A stretch of DNA of 64,000 bases from Candidatus Methylacidiphilum fumarolicum (GTDB lineage Bacteria; Verrucomicrobiota; Verrucomicrobiia; Methylacidiphilales; Methylacidiphilaceae), in the NCBI RefSeq assembly GCF_949774925.1, contig NZ_OX458932.1:1426001-1490000 (forward strand), read 5' to 3'. Below are positions 34,964 through 43,329 of the stretch, piece after piece. Both the position numbers and the translations under genes were made by a program. The number at the start of each line of letters is the position of its first letter. Position 1 is the first letter of the stretch. The notes under the pieces were generated by a model, which was not told the origin of the DNA, did no database searches, and saw only the letters and a list, made by a program, of their open reading frames with translations.

Positions 34964-36355
34964 CTACCAATGGATTGTATCAAAATAAGGCCGTTTTGTA
35001 GTCTTTGGCATAACGCAGATAAAAGGATCATCTAACGAATAATATTTCGAATTACCTATTTGAACATAATCCCAATCGATCACATAGGAAACATTTTCTT
35101 TGGCCAACTGTCTCATGAGCAGGCTCCGAACATAGGCCCTTGTATTTCTTGGAGGTTCCGCAAGATAGTTATTCTGTGGCCATGCAGGTAAAGCAAGATC
35201 CTCATAACTAGTATTGGGAAGAAGCCATACAAAATTCTTTTTCCTATCGATCTGATGGTATTCTAAATCCAAACTATCGAGCCAGGGATCATCCCAAGCT
35301 ATCTTTTCTTGCATACAAAAAGATTCGAGCAAATAGCGCTTAGTGATCCAGTCCACTTTCCCAATAAGCTTTTCCTGATTCCCAGATAGTCCTTCCAGCA
35401 CCTCTTTCCAAGCTTTTAAAATCCACAGGGCATCTTCATCTTTTTCATCCAGTTTTTCAGCCTGAAGATAATACTCAGAGAGCACATCCACAGGCGTCCA
35501 CTTTCTCCCATCAGCCAATTCAATCAAACAATCCGCAGTCGCCGCATGAGAAACCGTTTGCATCGTTTTTACGGGATCGACAAAAGCGATCTTCGGCATC
35601 ATTCGGCATTCTAAAAGATCCAAAACAAGCGAGGTGGTTCCTACTTTTAAAGCCTGAGAAAAGGGAAGAATGTTGGAATCACCCAATAGCAGGTGTAGTC
35701 TGCGAAATCTACATGGATCGCTCAAAGGTTCGTCACGGGCATTGATCAGCGCTCTGTTAAATTGAACCCATTCATAAATTTCGGTTTGTATGTAATCTGC
35801 CCGCTGCATGATTTGAAAATGAACAGTTTTGCCATCCTTCTTATTGTATTTTTTTGCAGGCAACACACTCCCCACTCGACCACTTCCAACCATCAGTCCT
35901 CTAATCGCAAGAAATGCCAACAGGGATTCCACGTTTTGCTGGGTCAAAGGCGCATTACGCCGAATTAGATAATTTTCATGGCAACCAAATGTCGCCCCTG
36001 TATAATGATCGATGTTATTCTTAATAAAAGAAACGCTCTCACTCAACCCCAATTCATCCAAAGCCGTTTGCAACAATCGCTCCCCTGCATAATCAGATGC
36101 CACAAGATCGGCAAGATTTTTGCACTCCGAAGTACAATACTCCACATGACCCATATCAATATAGAGCCTACCCCCATTGAACAAAAACCCTCCATTTCCT
36201 GCAGGCTCATCATAGTCCCTATCATGAATATCAATTAAACCAATTTTTTTTTCTAAAATAAGATAATCTTTTACCTGTTCTGGAACCGATAGTGGATCAG
36301 CCCCCTGATTGAACAGACACCCATATTCGGTTTCGATGCCTACGATTCGCTTCAT
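34964..36355 (-). CDS. pafA: Pup-protein ligase PafA
   Basis: Glutamine-synthetase-like ligase that attaches Pup through its C-terminal Glu to lysines of target proteins. MKRIVGIETEYGCLF holds the catalytic ETE block, GGRLYIDMGHVEYCTSEC the second acidic motif and NNIDHYTGATFGCHENYLIRR the nucleotide/metal block, followed by the C-terminal domain (RAYVRSLLMRQLAKE). It lies last in the order ATPase-dop-pup-prcB-prcA-pafA. At 463 residues it lacks the extra N-terminal loop of its Dop paralogue. Confidence 0.93.
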   Translation of the reverse strand: MKRIVGIETEYGCLFNQGADPLSVPEQVKDYLILEKKIGLIDIHDRDYDEPAGNGGFLFNGGRLYIDMGHVEYCTSECKNLADLVASDYAGERLLQTALDELGLSESVSFIKNNIDHYTGATFGCHENYLIRRNAPLTQQNVESLLAFLAIRGLMVGSGRVGSVLPAKKYNKKDGKTVHFQIMQRADYIQTEIYEWVQFNRALINARDEPLSDPCRFRRLHLLLGDSNILPFSQALKVGTTSLVLDLLECRMMPKIAFVDPVKTMQTVSHAATADCLIELADGRKWTPVDVLSEYYLQAEKLDEKDEDALWILKAWKEVLEGLSGNQEKLIGKVDWITKRYLLESFCMQEKIAWDDPWLDSLDLEYHQIDRKKNFVWLLPNTSYEDLALPAWPQNNYLAEPPRNTRAYVRSLLMRQLAKENVSYVIDWDYVQIGNSKYYSLDDPFICVMPKTTKRPYFDTIHW

Positions 36356-36396
36356 TGAAAAATCATCCTTTTTAAAATAAGATCCAAAACTACCTC

Positions 36397-37164
36397 CTAT
36401 GAAGATGAGGAGAAGCCCAACAAAGTATCATTCCCTACCGTAAAACTCTGCTGGCCATAATAGTTTCTATCCATGAGCACAATTTCATAGTCTGCAAGCG
36501 TAGTTAGCTCCATCCTTTCTTCAACCGATCGCATTCCTTCTATCAAAGAGTTCTTTAAAGATGCCGTATCAGATGCCCACAATATTAGCTTTATAGCATA
36601 TAGAACCATTTCCTTCATGCTCTTATATTCCAACAGGCCAAGGCTTTCTCTTTCTACTCGGAACTTTTCCATTATTTCCTTTTTGCCACTGATCAAGAGT
36701 CCCTTACTCATGTCTCTGCCAAAACTGGTCCAGTAGCTTCCGTCATAGTCGACAATCCATCCTTCGTCCTTTTCGAGCTTTTCTCCAAGTTCGACAAACA
36801 AGCATCTAAAAAGAAAAGGCGCTGAAAAAATCTGCTCAAATGCATTTTTAAGGCCTACCGCCAGATTGTAGGTCACAATCCGCCGAGCCGAAACATCTTC
36901 TCTAGATCTCGTAAAGCCTTCCAGATGAGCCAACTCAATGGCTGATTGCCTAATCTTTTCCATATCCGCCGGATGGCCTATACACCCCATAGCTAGATGA
37001 TCATAAATTTCATATATTTTAGGGGTACCTGCTCTTTTCGTCGCAATGATTATCCCTGGCTCACCATTAACAACAGCCAGTGGCAGCGCAGCCTGCAGTT
37101 GATCTTCAATATATTCTCTTCTGTTGGCAATGGCTTCAAGCCATCTATAAGGCTCCTCTATCAC
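36397..37164 (-). CDS. prcA: Proteasome alpha subunit
   Basis: Outer-ring subunit of the bacterial 20S proteasome, 255 residues. Family features: the N-terminal region with YRWLEAIANRREYIEDQL (helix H0 region), GIIIATKRAGTPKIYEIYDHLAMGCIGHPADMEKIRQSAIELAHLEGFTRSREDVSARRIV, and a C-terminal Ser-rich tail (LLGFSSSS) lacking the catalytic Thr of beta subunits. The first 10 residues would form the gate. It is separated from prcB by 164 bases, an unusually large gap for this operon, which may hold its own promoter. Confidence 0.92.
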   Translation of the reverse strand: MIEEPYRWLEAIANRREYIEDQLQAALPLAVVNGEPGIIIATKRAGTPKIYEIYDHLAMGCIGHPADMEKIRQSAIELAHLEGFTRSREDVSARRIVTYNLAVGLKNAFEQIFSAPFLFRCLFVELGEKLEKDEGWIVDYDGSYWTSFGRDMSKGLLISGKKEIMEKFRVERESLGLLEYKSMKEMVLYAIKLILWASDTASLKNSLIEGMRSVEERMELTTLADYEIVLMDRNYYGQQSFTVGNDTLLGFSSSS

Positions 37165-37328
37165 AACATTATCTCCTTCTACTTTATATAAAGTTTTTAT
37201 AGATTAAAAATAAAACCTTCTATTGTCGATGTTCAAAAGAAAGCATAATGATTAAAAGTTGGTGATGGAAAAAAAGATAGTGAAAGCACAACGCTAAAAA
37301 AGGCAAAAGAATAAAGGAACTGTTTAAG

Positions 37329-38165
37329 CTAACCGACTTCAGCAAACAATTCTGCTAGCCTTTCTTCAGCTATTTCAACCACGCCACTTTTTTTCAAGAG
37401 TTTTACCTGCGGAAAGATTCTATTCCTTCGATTGACTCCCCCAGTAGCCGTATCCGACTCGGCAGCAATATCTAACAACTGTAAGGCAAGCCTAATAGCT
37501 TCTTCCTCATTCCTTTCTATACTTGGCTTTCCACTCCATCTGTTAATATACTGCAGAATGCTTCGAACAGCAGGAGAGCCAGATCCAGAGGCTGCAAAAT
37601 CCACGGTCTGAAACTGAGCTCCCAAAGCATCGTAAAAATAAATAGTCGGTCCCTCCTTACCAAAAGGATCTGCCAAGGCAAGCAGTGGCACCACAATTCC
37701 AATGCCTTGCAAGGATAAAGCCATGTTATCCTTCAGTAACTTGCTAACCATTCTTACCTTGGCAGCAACACTAAGAGGCTGAAGCTGGCTTCTTCGATAA
37801 AATTCAAAGGAATGCTGAAGGACTCTGGCAATCTCAAAAGCCGTTGCCGGCGTACCTGCTATCGCTAAAATCGTATTTCGATCAATCGAAATCACTTTTT
37901 CAGCGCGTTCATGAATCACAAGATTGCCCGCCGTTGCCCTCCGATCCCCTGCTACAATCACTCCCTCCTTATAATAAAAGGCTAAGATTGTTGTTGATTC
38001 TACCCATAACCTTTCCGAAATCGGCTTTGTGGGAAGCTCAGCCGGAGCAGAGAAAGGAAAGACTATGCCACTTTCTTTCAATAACGACACAAAATCCCCT
38101 TTCAGTCTTTCCTTTCTGCCCGCTTCAACAGGCAAAGAAAACCTTGGATGTGGGTTTTGATTCAC
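37329..38165 (-). CDS. prcB: Proteasome beta subunit
   Basis: Catalytic inner-ring subunit. Self-cleavage after Ser57 exposes Thr58 in VESTTILAFYYKEGVIVAGDRRATAGN; the 57-residue propeptide matches the mycobacterial length. The catalytic Asp (GDRRAT) and Lys (HERAEKVISID) are present. ILAIAGTPATAFEIARVLQ and AASGSGSPAVRSIL follow. GTG 38165 overlaps the pup stop (GTGA), so translation is coupled, with GGAGA as ribosome site inside pup. Confidence 0.94.
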   Translation of the reverse strand: MNQNPHPRFSLPVEAGRKERLKGDFVSLLKESGIVFPFSAPAELPTKPISERLWVESTTILAFYYKEGVIVAGDRRATAGNLVIHERAEKVISIDRNTILAIAGTPATAFEIARVLQHSFEFYRRSQLQPLSVAAKVRMVSKLLKDNMALSLQGIGIVVPLLALADPFGKEGPTIYFYDALGAQFQTVDFAASGSGSPAVRSILQYINRWSGKPSIERNEEEAIRLALQLLDIAAESDTATGGVNRRNRIFPQVKLLKKSGVVEIAEERLAELFAEVG

Positions 38166-38347
38166 TCTCCAGTCCTCTGCCTGTAGCGGCGCGCCTGGTC
38201 AGGATCGACTTTGCGCATGCGCTTAAGAATTTCTTCTGTATTCGGTTTTTCTACTTGTGGAGCCTGTGGCCCAGGACCACTGCCTCCTCCTGGTCCTGGA
38301 GTCGGAATCATCTGTTTGTTTTTCTGTCCTTGCTCAGGCATGAGCAT
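38162..38347 (-). CDS. pup: Prokaryotic ubiquitin-like protein Pup
   Basis: A small disordered modifier attached to doomed proteins. The open frame starts at 38371, but GGAGGT lies 6 bases before ATG 38347, giving about 61 residues starting MLMPEQGQ. The Pro/Gly-rich start is followed by the helical C-terminal half NTEEILKRMRKVDPDQARRYRQ that docks to the ATPase coiled coil. The last residues are Thr-Gly-Glu, so Pup is made in its active Glu form and needs no deamidation, unlike the Gln form of mycobacteria. Confidence 0.92.
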   Translation of the reverse strand: MLMPEQGQKNKQMIPTPGPGGGSGPGPQAPQVEKPNTEEILKRMRKVDPDQARRYRQRTGE

Positions 38348-38387
38348 GATTACCTCCATGTTGTGTTTCATCGATTGTACAATTTAA

Positions 38388-39935
38388 TCAATTCCCCATG
38401 GGCTTCAAATTCAAGTTCTTTACGATGTCTCCCACACTTTTAGCATTATCGATAACTTCGCAATAGACCTCCAGATCCACTCCTGGAAAAGCAGATGCTA
38501 AATCCAGTCTATAGGTCTGCCCATTGAACCGAAAAGCAATATAATCCCATTGGACGTTAATAAGATCCTTTGAAAATCTCTGGATACATTTACCTCGAAC
38601 AAAGGCTCGAGAAGACGAAGGAGGCTGTTGTATAGCCTGGCAGATATCTTCATCAGTCGTTAATCGGATAATATCCCCTGCGGATTCCAGAGCGTAAAAC
38701 AGGCCTCGGCTCCGATCAACCAGATGATATTCTAGATCAAGACTTTGAAGCCAAGGATCTTCCCAAGAAAGGTTTTGATCCTCTCTAAATGTCTGCAGTA
38801 ACCAGAACTTAGCCATCCAATCCAATCGGTCCTTCAACGCATAGGGATTGGATGACAAAGTATGAAGGGTCTCTTTCCATGCCTTCCATACTTTTTCTTT
38901 TTCTGGATGATCTAAATCCACATAACGGGCAACCCAATCCGCATAGTCATTCTGCAGTTCAATGGCCGTGGCCCTCCCTCCATGCGCTAGTTCTATTTCC
39001 CAGCGGAATTTCGGATCACGCGATATGCTACGGTGCGCATAAAGCGGATCAGCCAAAAAGAATCTTTTAGGGATACGCTCATACTGCAACGCTTCCAAGA
39101 CTAAGGCTGTAGTCCCTACCTTGAGCCAAGTTGAAAATTCTGAAAGATTGGCATCGCCAAGAATCACATGGAATCTTCGATATAGCTTCGGATTGGCATG
39201 GGGTTCATCCCGAGTATTAATGATCGGTCGGCGATTCATCGTATCAATGCCCACAAGCTCTGTGAAAAAATCGGCTCTCTGTGAGATCTGATAGCCACCC
39301 GGCATACCATGATCTTCTCTTTCCCATCCAAGTTTTCCTGCTCCCGCATAGATCTGTCGGGTAATCAAAAAGGGAAGCATGCCTTCGACCAGCCTATCCC
39401 AGGGAATGAGACGGGGAATCAAATAATTTTCATGGCATCCATAACTGTGCCCAGCAAAATCCGTATTGTTTTTGTACATGCAAACGGTATGGCGTCTTTT
39501 TTTACTGGAGGCCTTGGCACACTCTTCCAATATTCTTTCTCCGGCTTTGTCTTGAGCAATCAGTTCGATCAGCGTCGAACATTCCGCTGTGGAATATTCT
39601 GGATGGGTATGATCGTTATAGAGTCTAGCTCCGTTGCGTAGGACAAAATCACTTTTTATTTCTTCAAAACTGTAGGGTCTTTGTCGATCTTGAGAAAAAA
39701 AGTTGGCTTCATCCGCATCCTGCCGCAATTCCCTTGCCCGAAACCCTCTAGCATCTTGATGGGGATCTTCTTTGGTATAATCCCAAAGGTTTGGACTGCC
39801 AAGCTGAGAAGCAGAACGGACTAGATGAATCGACTCTTCGACAACATCAATATCGGCATTTTCTAAAACAGAAATCCCAAATTCAGTTTCCAACCCAAAA
39901 TACACCGACCAGGGCACAAGCCGCTTTTTTTCCAT
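38388..39935 (-). CDS. dop: Depupylase Dop
   Basis: PafA paralogue that removes Pup from substrates. YFGLETEFGIS carries the catalytic Glu, FVLRNGARLYNDHTHPEYSTAEC the Asp nucleophile region, and YKNNTDFAGHSYGCHENYLIPR the nucleotide block. The stretch between the two first motifs (WDYTKEDPHQDARGFRARELRQD) is the Dop-specific loop absent from PafA. As Pup ends in Glu, Dop is needed here for depupylation and recycling, not activation. It lies 20 bases after the ATPase gene and 40 bases before pup. Confidence 0.9.
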   Translation of the reverse strand: MEKKRLVPWSVYFGLETEFGISVLENADIDVVEESIHLVRSASQLGSPNLWDYTKEDPHQDARGFRARELRQDADEANFFSQDRQRPYSFEEIKSDFVLRNGARLYNDHTHPEYSTAECSTLIELIAQDKAGERILEECAKASSKKRRHTVCMYKNNTDFAGHSYGCHENYLIPRLIPWDRLVEGMLPFLITRQIYAGAGKLGWEREDHGMPGGYQISQRADFFTELVGIDTMNRRPIINTRDEPHANPKLYRRFHVILGDANLSEFSTWLKVGTTALVLEALQYERIPKRFFLADPLYAHRSISRDPKFRWEIELAHGGRATAIELQNDYADWVARYVDLDHPEKEKVWKAWKETLHTLSSNPYALKDRLDWMAKFWLLQTFREDQNLSWEDPWLQSLDLEYHLVDRSRGLFYALESAGDIIRLTTDEDICQAIQQPPSSSRAFVRGKCIQRFSKDLINVQWDYIAFRFNGQTYRLDLASAFPGVDLEVYCEVIDNAKSVGDIVKNLNLKPMGN

Positions 39936-39955
39936 AAAACTTCACTTCTTTTTTA

Positions 39956-41644
39956 CTATACTACTCCAGAAACCATCTTTTTTCTAGGCATAATCGGCGA
40001 TAGTTTTACAACATTCTGTGGATCATAATCCACAAGCTTCAACCAATCCTCAGTAATATCTGAAGGAGGGAATATGTCATTTTCGATGTATTCTTCATCT
40101 AAGGCACAAAGGAGATCTTCCAGTCGTATCCCTCCCTGAAGAGGATCAATAATGGTTCTTTTTATGGCCATACCCTTTGCTCTTTCTACAATGGAAGCAA
40201 TAATAGCCCCACTATTCAGATCGCCCCTGTAGAGATATTCTTTTTTGCCGCTTCTTAAAGTCACTTCCAAAAATTGGTTGCGATCCGTTCGAGCGTATTG
40301 TTCTTCGACTACCTTTTCGATAAGAAAATCGATCACTTTCTTCAGATCCCCTTCAAACCTTTCCATAAGGCTCGCATCGTAAGGAAGATCTTCAGTGAGA
40401 TAGATCCTAAAAATTTCCTTTGCTTCTTCTTTGCCTGGCCTATTGACTTTGATCTTCCTGTCAATTCTTCCAGGCCTTAAGATCGCCGGATCAATGAGAT
40501 CAGCCCTATTGGAAGCAAGAATAATAACTGCCTGTCGCATCGACTCAATCCCATCCATTTCGGCACAAAACATCGGAACGAGTGTATTCAAAATGCTATT
40601 AAATCTTCCCGCTCTTCGAGTCCCAAGGATCGATTCAGCTTCATCAATGAAAATAAAAGGAAGATAATCTTCCTTGGCTAGCTCTCTGGCCTGTTCAAAA
40701 ATCTCTCTAACCTGTCTTTCAGATTCACCAACCCACATGTTGAGGATTTCAGGGCCTTTAATATGCATAAAATATTCTCGCTTCTCCTCCCCAGTCTTTT
40801 CTCGAAGCTTTTTTGTTAGATTATACGCCGTAGCTTTGCCAATAAGTGTCTTACCGCATCCGGGCGGCCCATACAACAAAAATCCTTTAGGCACATTGTG
40901 CTTGTACTTGGCAAAAATATCAGCATAGAGGAAAGGAAGCTCAACAGCATCCTTAATCGCTTCGATCGCCTGCTTCTGTCCACCGACTTTCTCCCATGGC
41001 AATTCTGGTACTCTCTCTAAAAGCTTCGATGAAGTCTTCGTCGACTTTACCACTTCGATCGCCACTCGATGAGAGGGGTCTAATCGAATTTCTAATCCCG
41101 GCTTCAACCGCTCCTTCATCAGTGGGGAAGAGCGAATGACAATGAACGTACCAAAACTGCCTTCATGACTAATCCTTAATCGATTGTCTGGTAAAACGTC
41201 TAAAATCTTTACAATCAGTCCTGAAGCATCAAAACCCAAGTCCCCTACAATAGCATAGGCTTCATTTAAAAGCACCCTTGTACCAATAAGCAATGTTTCC
41301 CCTTTTAAACGCGGATCAATAAGACAATAGAATTCAGAGCCTCCTTGAGCCACAAGCCCTACGTCACTTTTAGGAAGATCCAAAAGCGTCCCTACTCGAT
41401 TGGCTGGAGAGGAAAGCTTTTCCACAGCTTCATTTAGCTTTTCAATTGCGTCTCTAGCCTTATCACAGGTCTCTTCTAGATCCCCCACCCGCTTTCTCAG
41501 ATAAAAAAAGGCTTCCCTACTGAAAGCATCATTGACCAGAGACTGCCCAAGCAGATCAACTATTTGGAGGGTCGACAGCGAATCAAGTTTTTCGAATGTC
41601 ATAGAGGTGTCCTTCATTCCAGTGTCTTTAACTTTTTTTGCCAT
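39956..41644 (-). CDS. arc: Proteasomal AAA ATPase (ARC/Mpa)
   Basis: Ring ATPase that unfolds pupylated proteins and feeds the 20S core. N-terminal coiled coil (KRVGDLEETCDKARDAIEKLNEAVEKL), tandem OB domains, Walker A GPPGCGKTLIGKA, Walker B FIFIDEAESILG, the arginine motif RPGRIDRKIKV and a C-terminal extension. Its last residues are SGVV; the GQYL tail that docks actinobacterial Mpa onto PrcA is absent in all three frames around the stop. The coupling to PrcA may therefore differ. It is the first gene of the proteasome row. Confidence 0.93.
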   Translation of the reverse strand: MAKKVKDTGMKDTSMTFEKLDSLSTLQIVDLLGQSLVNDAFSREAFFYLRKRVGDLEETCDKARDAIEKLNEAVEKLSSPANRVGTLLDLPKSDVGLVAQGGSEFYCLIDPRLKGETLLIGTRVLLNEAYAIVGDLGFDASGLIVKILDVLPDNRLRISHEGSFGTFIVIRSSPLMKERLKPGLEIRLDPSHRVAIEVVKSTKTSSKLLERVPELPWEKVGGQKQAIEAIKDAVELPFLYADIFAKYKHNVPKGFLLYGPPGCGKTLIGKATAYNLTKKLREKTGEEKREYFMHIKGPEILNMWVGESERQVREIFEQARELAKEDYLPFIFIDEAESILGTRRAGRFNSILNTLVPMFCAEMDGIESMRQAVIILASNRADLIDPAILRPGRIDRKIKVNRPGKEEAKEIFRIYLTEDLPYDASLMERFEGDLKKVIDFLIEKVVEEQYARTDRNQFLEVTLRSGKKEYLYRGDLNSGAIIASIVERAKGMAIKRTIIDPLQGGIRLEDLLCALDEEYIENDIFPPSDITEDWLKLVDYDPQNVVKLSPIMPRKKMVSGVV

Positions 41645-41672
41645 GTTTCAAACAATACCAATGGTTTTGTTT

Positions 41673-42407
41673 TCATGCAAAAAAGTTATTTTTTTCTTCA
41701 TTAAGCTTTTCCTGTAATTTATCCTTTTTAAGTTCACTAAGCAATTTTCGCACCAACCCTAGTTTATCATAAGCTTGCAGTATGGACCTACCGACGACAA
41801 TGTGTGTTGCCCCCAGGGTTGCAGCTTCTTGCGGACCTATGGTCCGTTTCTGATCGTCTCCAGTTAGTTTTTCCCACCTAATCCCAGGCACTACGATATA
41901 ATCAGGCTGTTTTTCCAGTTTTCGAACAGTCACTAGCTCTCTGCCCGAACAGACTATTCCTTTGAGCCCAGCCTCCAGTGCCAATCTAGTCAATAACCGA
42001 ACTTCTTCTTCAACCGGCCGATCAATGCCAACTCTTTCCAGTGTTTTTTGCTCAGCACTCGTTAGCACAGTCACTCCAATGATTTCTGTGTAACTTCCGG
42101 CAGCTGCCGCAACCGCTTCCCTGAGCATTTCTTCCCCTCCTAGAACATGAACCGTAGTAAACTTTACTTTGAGCTTGACAGCTTCAGAAACTGCTCTAAA
42201 AACAGTCTTAGGAATATCATGAAATTTTAGATCAAGGAAGACGTCGGCACCGCTATCAATAATTTTCTTGATAATATCAGCTCCTCCAGCCATAAAAAGC
42301 TGACTGCCTACTTTAAAAAAATCGATCAGCGGCCTTAACAAATGAACCAAATTCAAAGCCTCAGACACATCGGATAAATCCAAAGCAACAATTGGTTTTA
42401 ATTCCAT
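41673..42407 (-). CDS. pyrF: Orotidine 5'-phosphate decarboxylase
   Basis: Last step of UMP synthesis. PIVALDLSD, FFKVGSQLFMAGG and the catalytic FLDLKFHDIPKTV block (Asp-Lys-Asp) are diagnostic, followed by VVPGIRWEK and ATHIVVGRSIL. The ATG at 42407 is in the palindrome CCATGG, whose other strand holds the ispE start; a GTG at 42413 would overlap ispE more. It points away from ispE and is followed by the ATPase gene of the proteasome row. Confidence 0.94.
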   Translation of the reverse strand: MELKPIVALDLSDVSEALNLVHLLRPLIDFFKVGSQLFMAGGADIIKKIIDSGADVFLDLKFHDIPKTVFRAVSEAVKLKVKFTTVHVLGGEEMLREAVAAAAGSYTEIIGVTVLTSAEQKTLERVGIDRPVEEEVRLLTRLALEAGLKGIVCSGRELVTVRKLEKQPDYIVVPGIRWEKLTGDDQKRTIGPQEAATLGATHIVVGRSILQAYDKLGLVRKLLSELKKDKLQEKLNEEKNNFFA

Positions 42408-43266
42408 GGACACTTTATCTTATATTAATAGCTTTGCTCCGGCAAAAATCAATCTTGGACTACGTATTCTTGGAAAAAGACTGGATGGCTACCATGAGAT
42501 TCGAACCCTCATGGCACCGATATCTCTTGGTGATAATATCTATATCGAACGGACAGAGAGTGGCATAGAATTGGAGACTAGCGGCCATTTCGATGTTCCT
42601 AAAGATGCGAACAATCTAGCATTCAAAGCGGCCCTGCTTTTTTTATCTCATTATTCCATACGAACAGGCCTAAAGATAAAACTGACCAAAGTGATTCCTC
42701 CCGGTGCTGGGCTTGGAGGCGGTAGCAGTGATGCGGCTACAGTTCTTTCTTCCCTAAAAGAACTTTTTGGAATAAAAGATTCTATTGACACTCTTTTCCG
42801 ATTAGCTGCCCAGCTGGGCAGTGACGTGCCTTTCTTTCTATTAAAAAAACCAGCCCTTTGTACAGGCCGAGGAGAAAAGCTCCAGCCGGCGACCATTCAT
42901 TATCCACGCAAAGGCATACTTTTTTATCCAGGTTTTCCAATACAAACTCCCTGGGCATATAGGAAATATAGAGAGCTGCTGGACCAAGGCGTCGTGCATC
43001 CACCAGACCCAGAAACGATTGATCACCCCCTCAATGACCTTGAACAAGTCGTCTTTTCAAAATATCTTTGGCTAGGAACTCTTAAAAACTGGCTCATCCG
43101 TAGATTCCACCCAGAACTTTGCTTGATGAGCGGCAGTGGTAGCTCTCTCTTTGCCCTTTGGCGTCAAGAAGATCCTCAATTTTTTGAGTCACTCATCCAA
43201 GAGGCTAAAAACTACTTGGGATGCTGTTGCTGGATCCGTTCTTTTGAAATCCTCGAGTCGTTTTAG
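42406..43266 (+). CDS. ispE: 4-diphosphocytidyl-2-C-methyl-D-erythritol kinase
   Basis: Phosphorylates CDP-methylerythritol in the non-mevalonate isoprenoid pathway. SFAPAKINLGLRILGKRLDGYHEI, KVIPPGAGLGGGSSDAATVL (ATP-binding GHMP loop) and LMSGSGSSLFALW are diagnostic. The usual protein starts close to the APAKINL block, so ATG 42406 is the only practical start even though it shares two bases with the pyrF start on the other strand. Confidence 0.94.
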   Translation: MDTLSYINSFAPAKINLGLRILGKRLDGYHEIRTLMAPISLGDNIYIERTESGIELETSGHFDVPKDANNLAFKAALLFLSHYSIRTGLKIKLTKVIPPGAGLGGGSSDAATVLSSLKELFGIKDSIDTLFRLAAQLGSDVPFFLLKKPALCTGRGEKLQPATIHYPRKGILFYPGFPIQTPWAYRKYRELLDQGVVHPPDPETIDHPLNDLEQVVFSKYLWLGTLKNWLIRRFHPELCLMSGSGSSLFALWRQEDPQFFESLIQEAKNYLGCCCWIRSFEILESF

Positions 43267-43329
43267 CTTCTTCTTAAGTAAAAAAAATTATGTTTTGATC
43301 TTTTCGGTGTTTCTTTTCACAATACTGCT

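Noticed and set aside
34964-36355. Assignment of this gene as dop and of 38388-39935 as pafA
   Set aside because: The extra loop after the first catalytic motif is in the 38388-39935 gene, as in Dop, and the gene order matches the usual dop-pup-prcB-prcA-pafA row.
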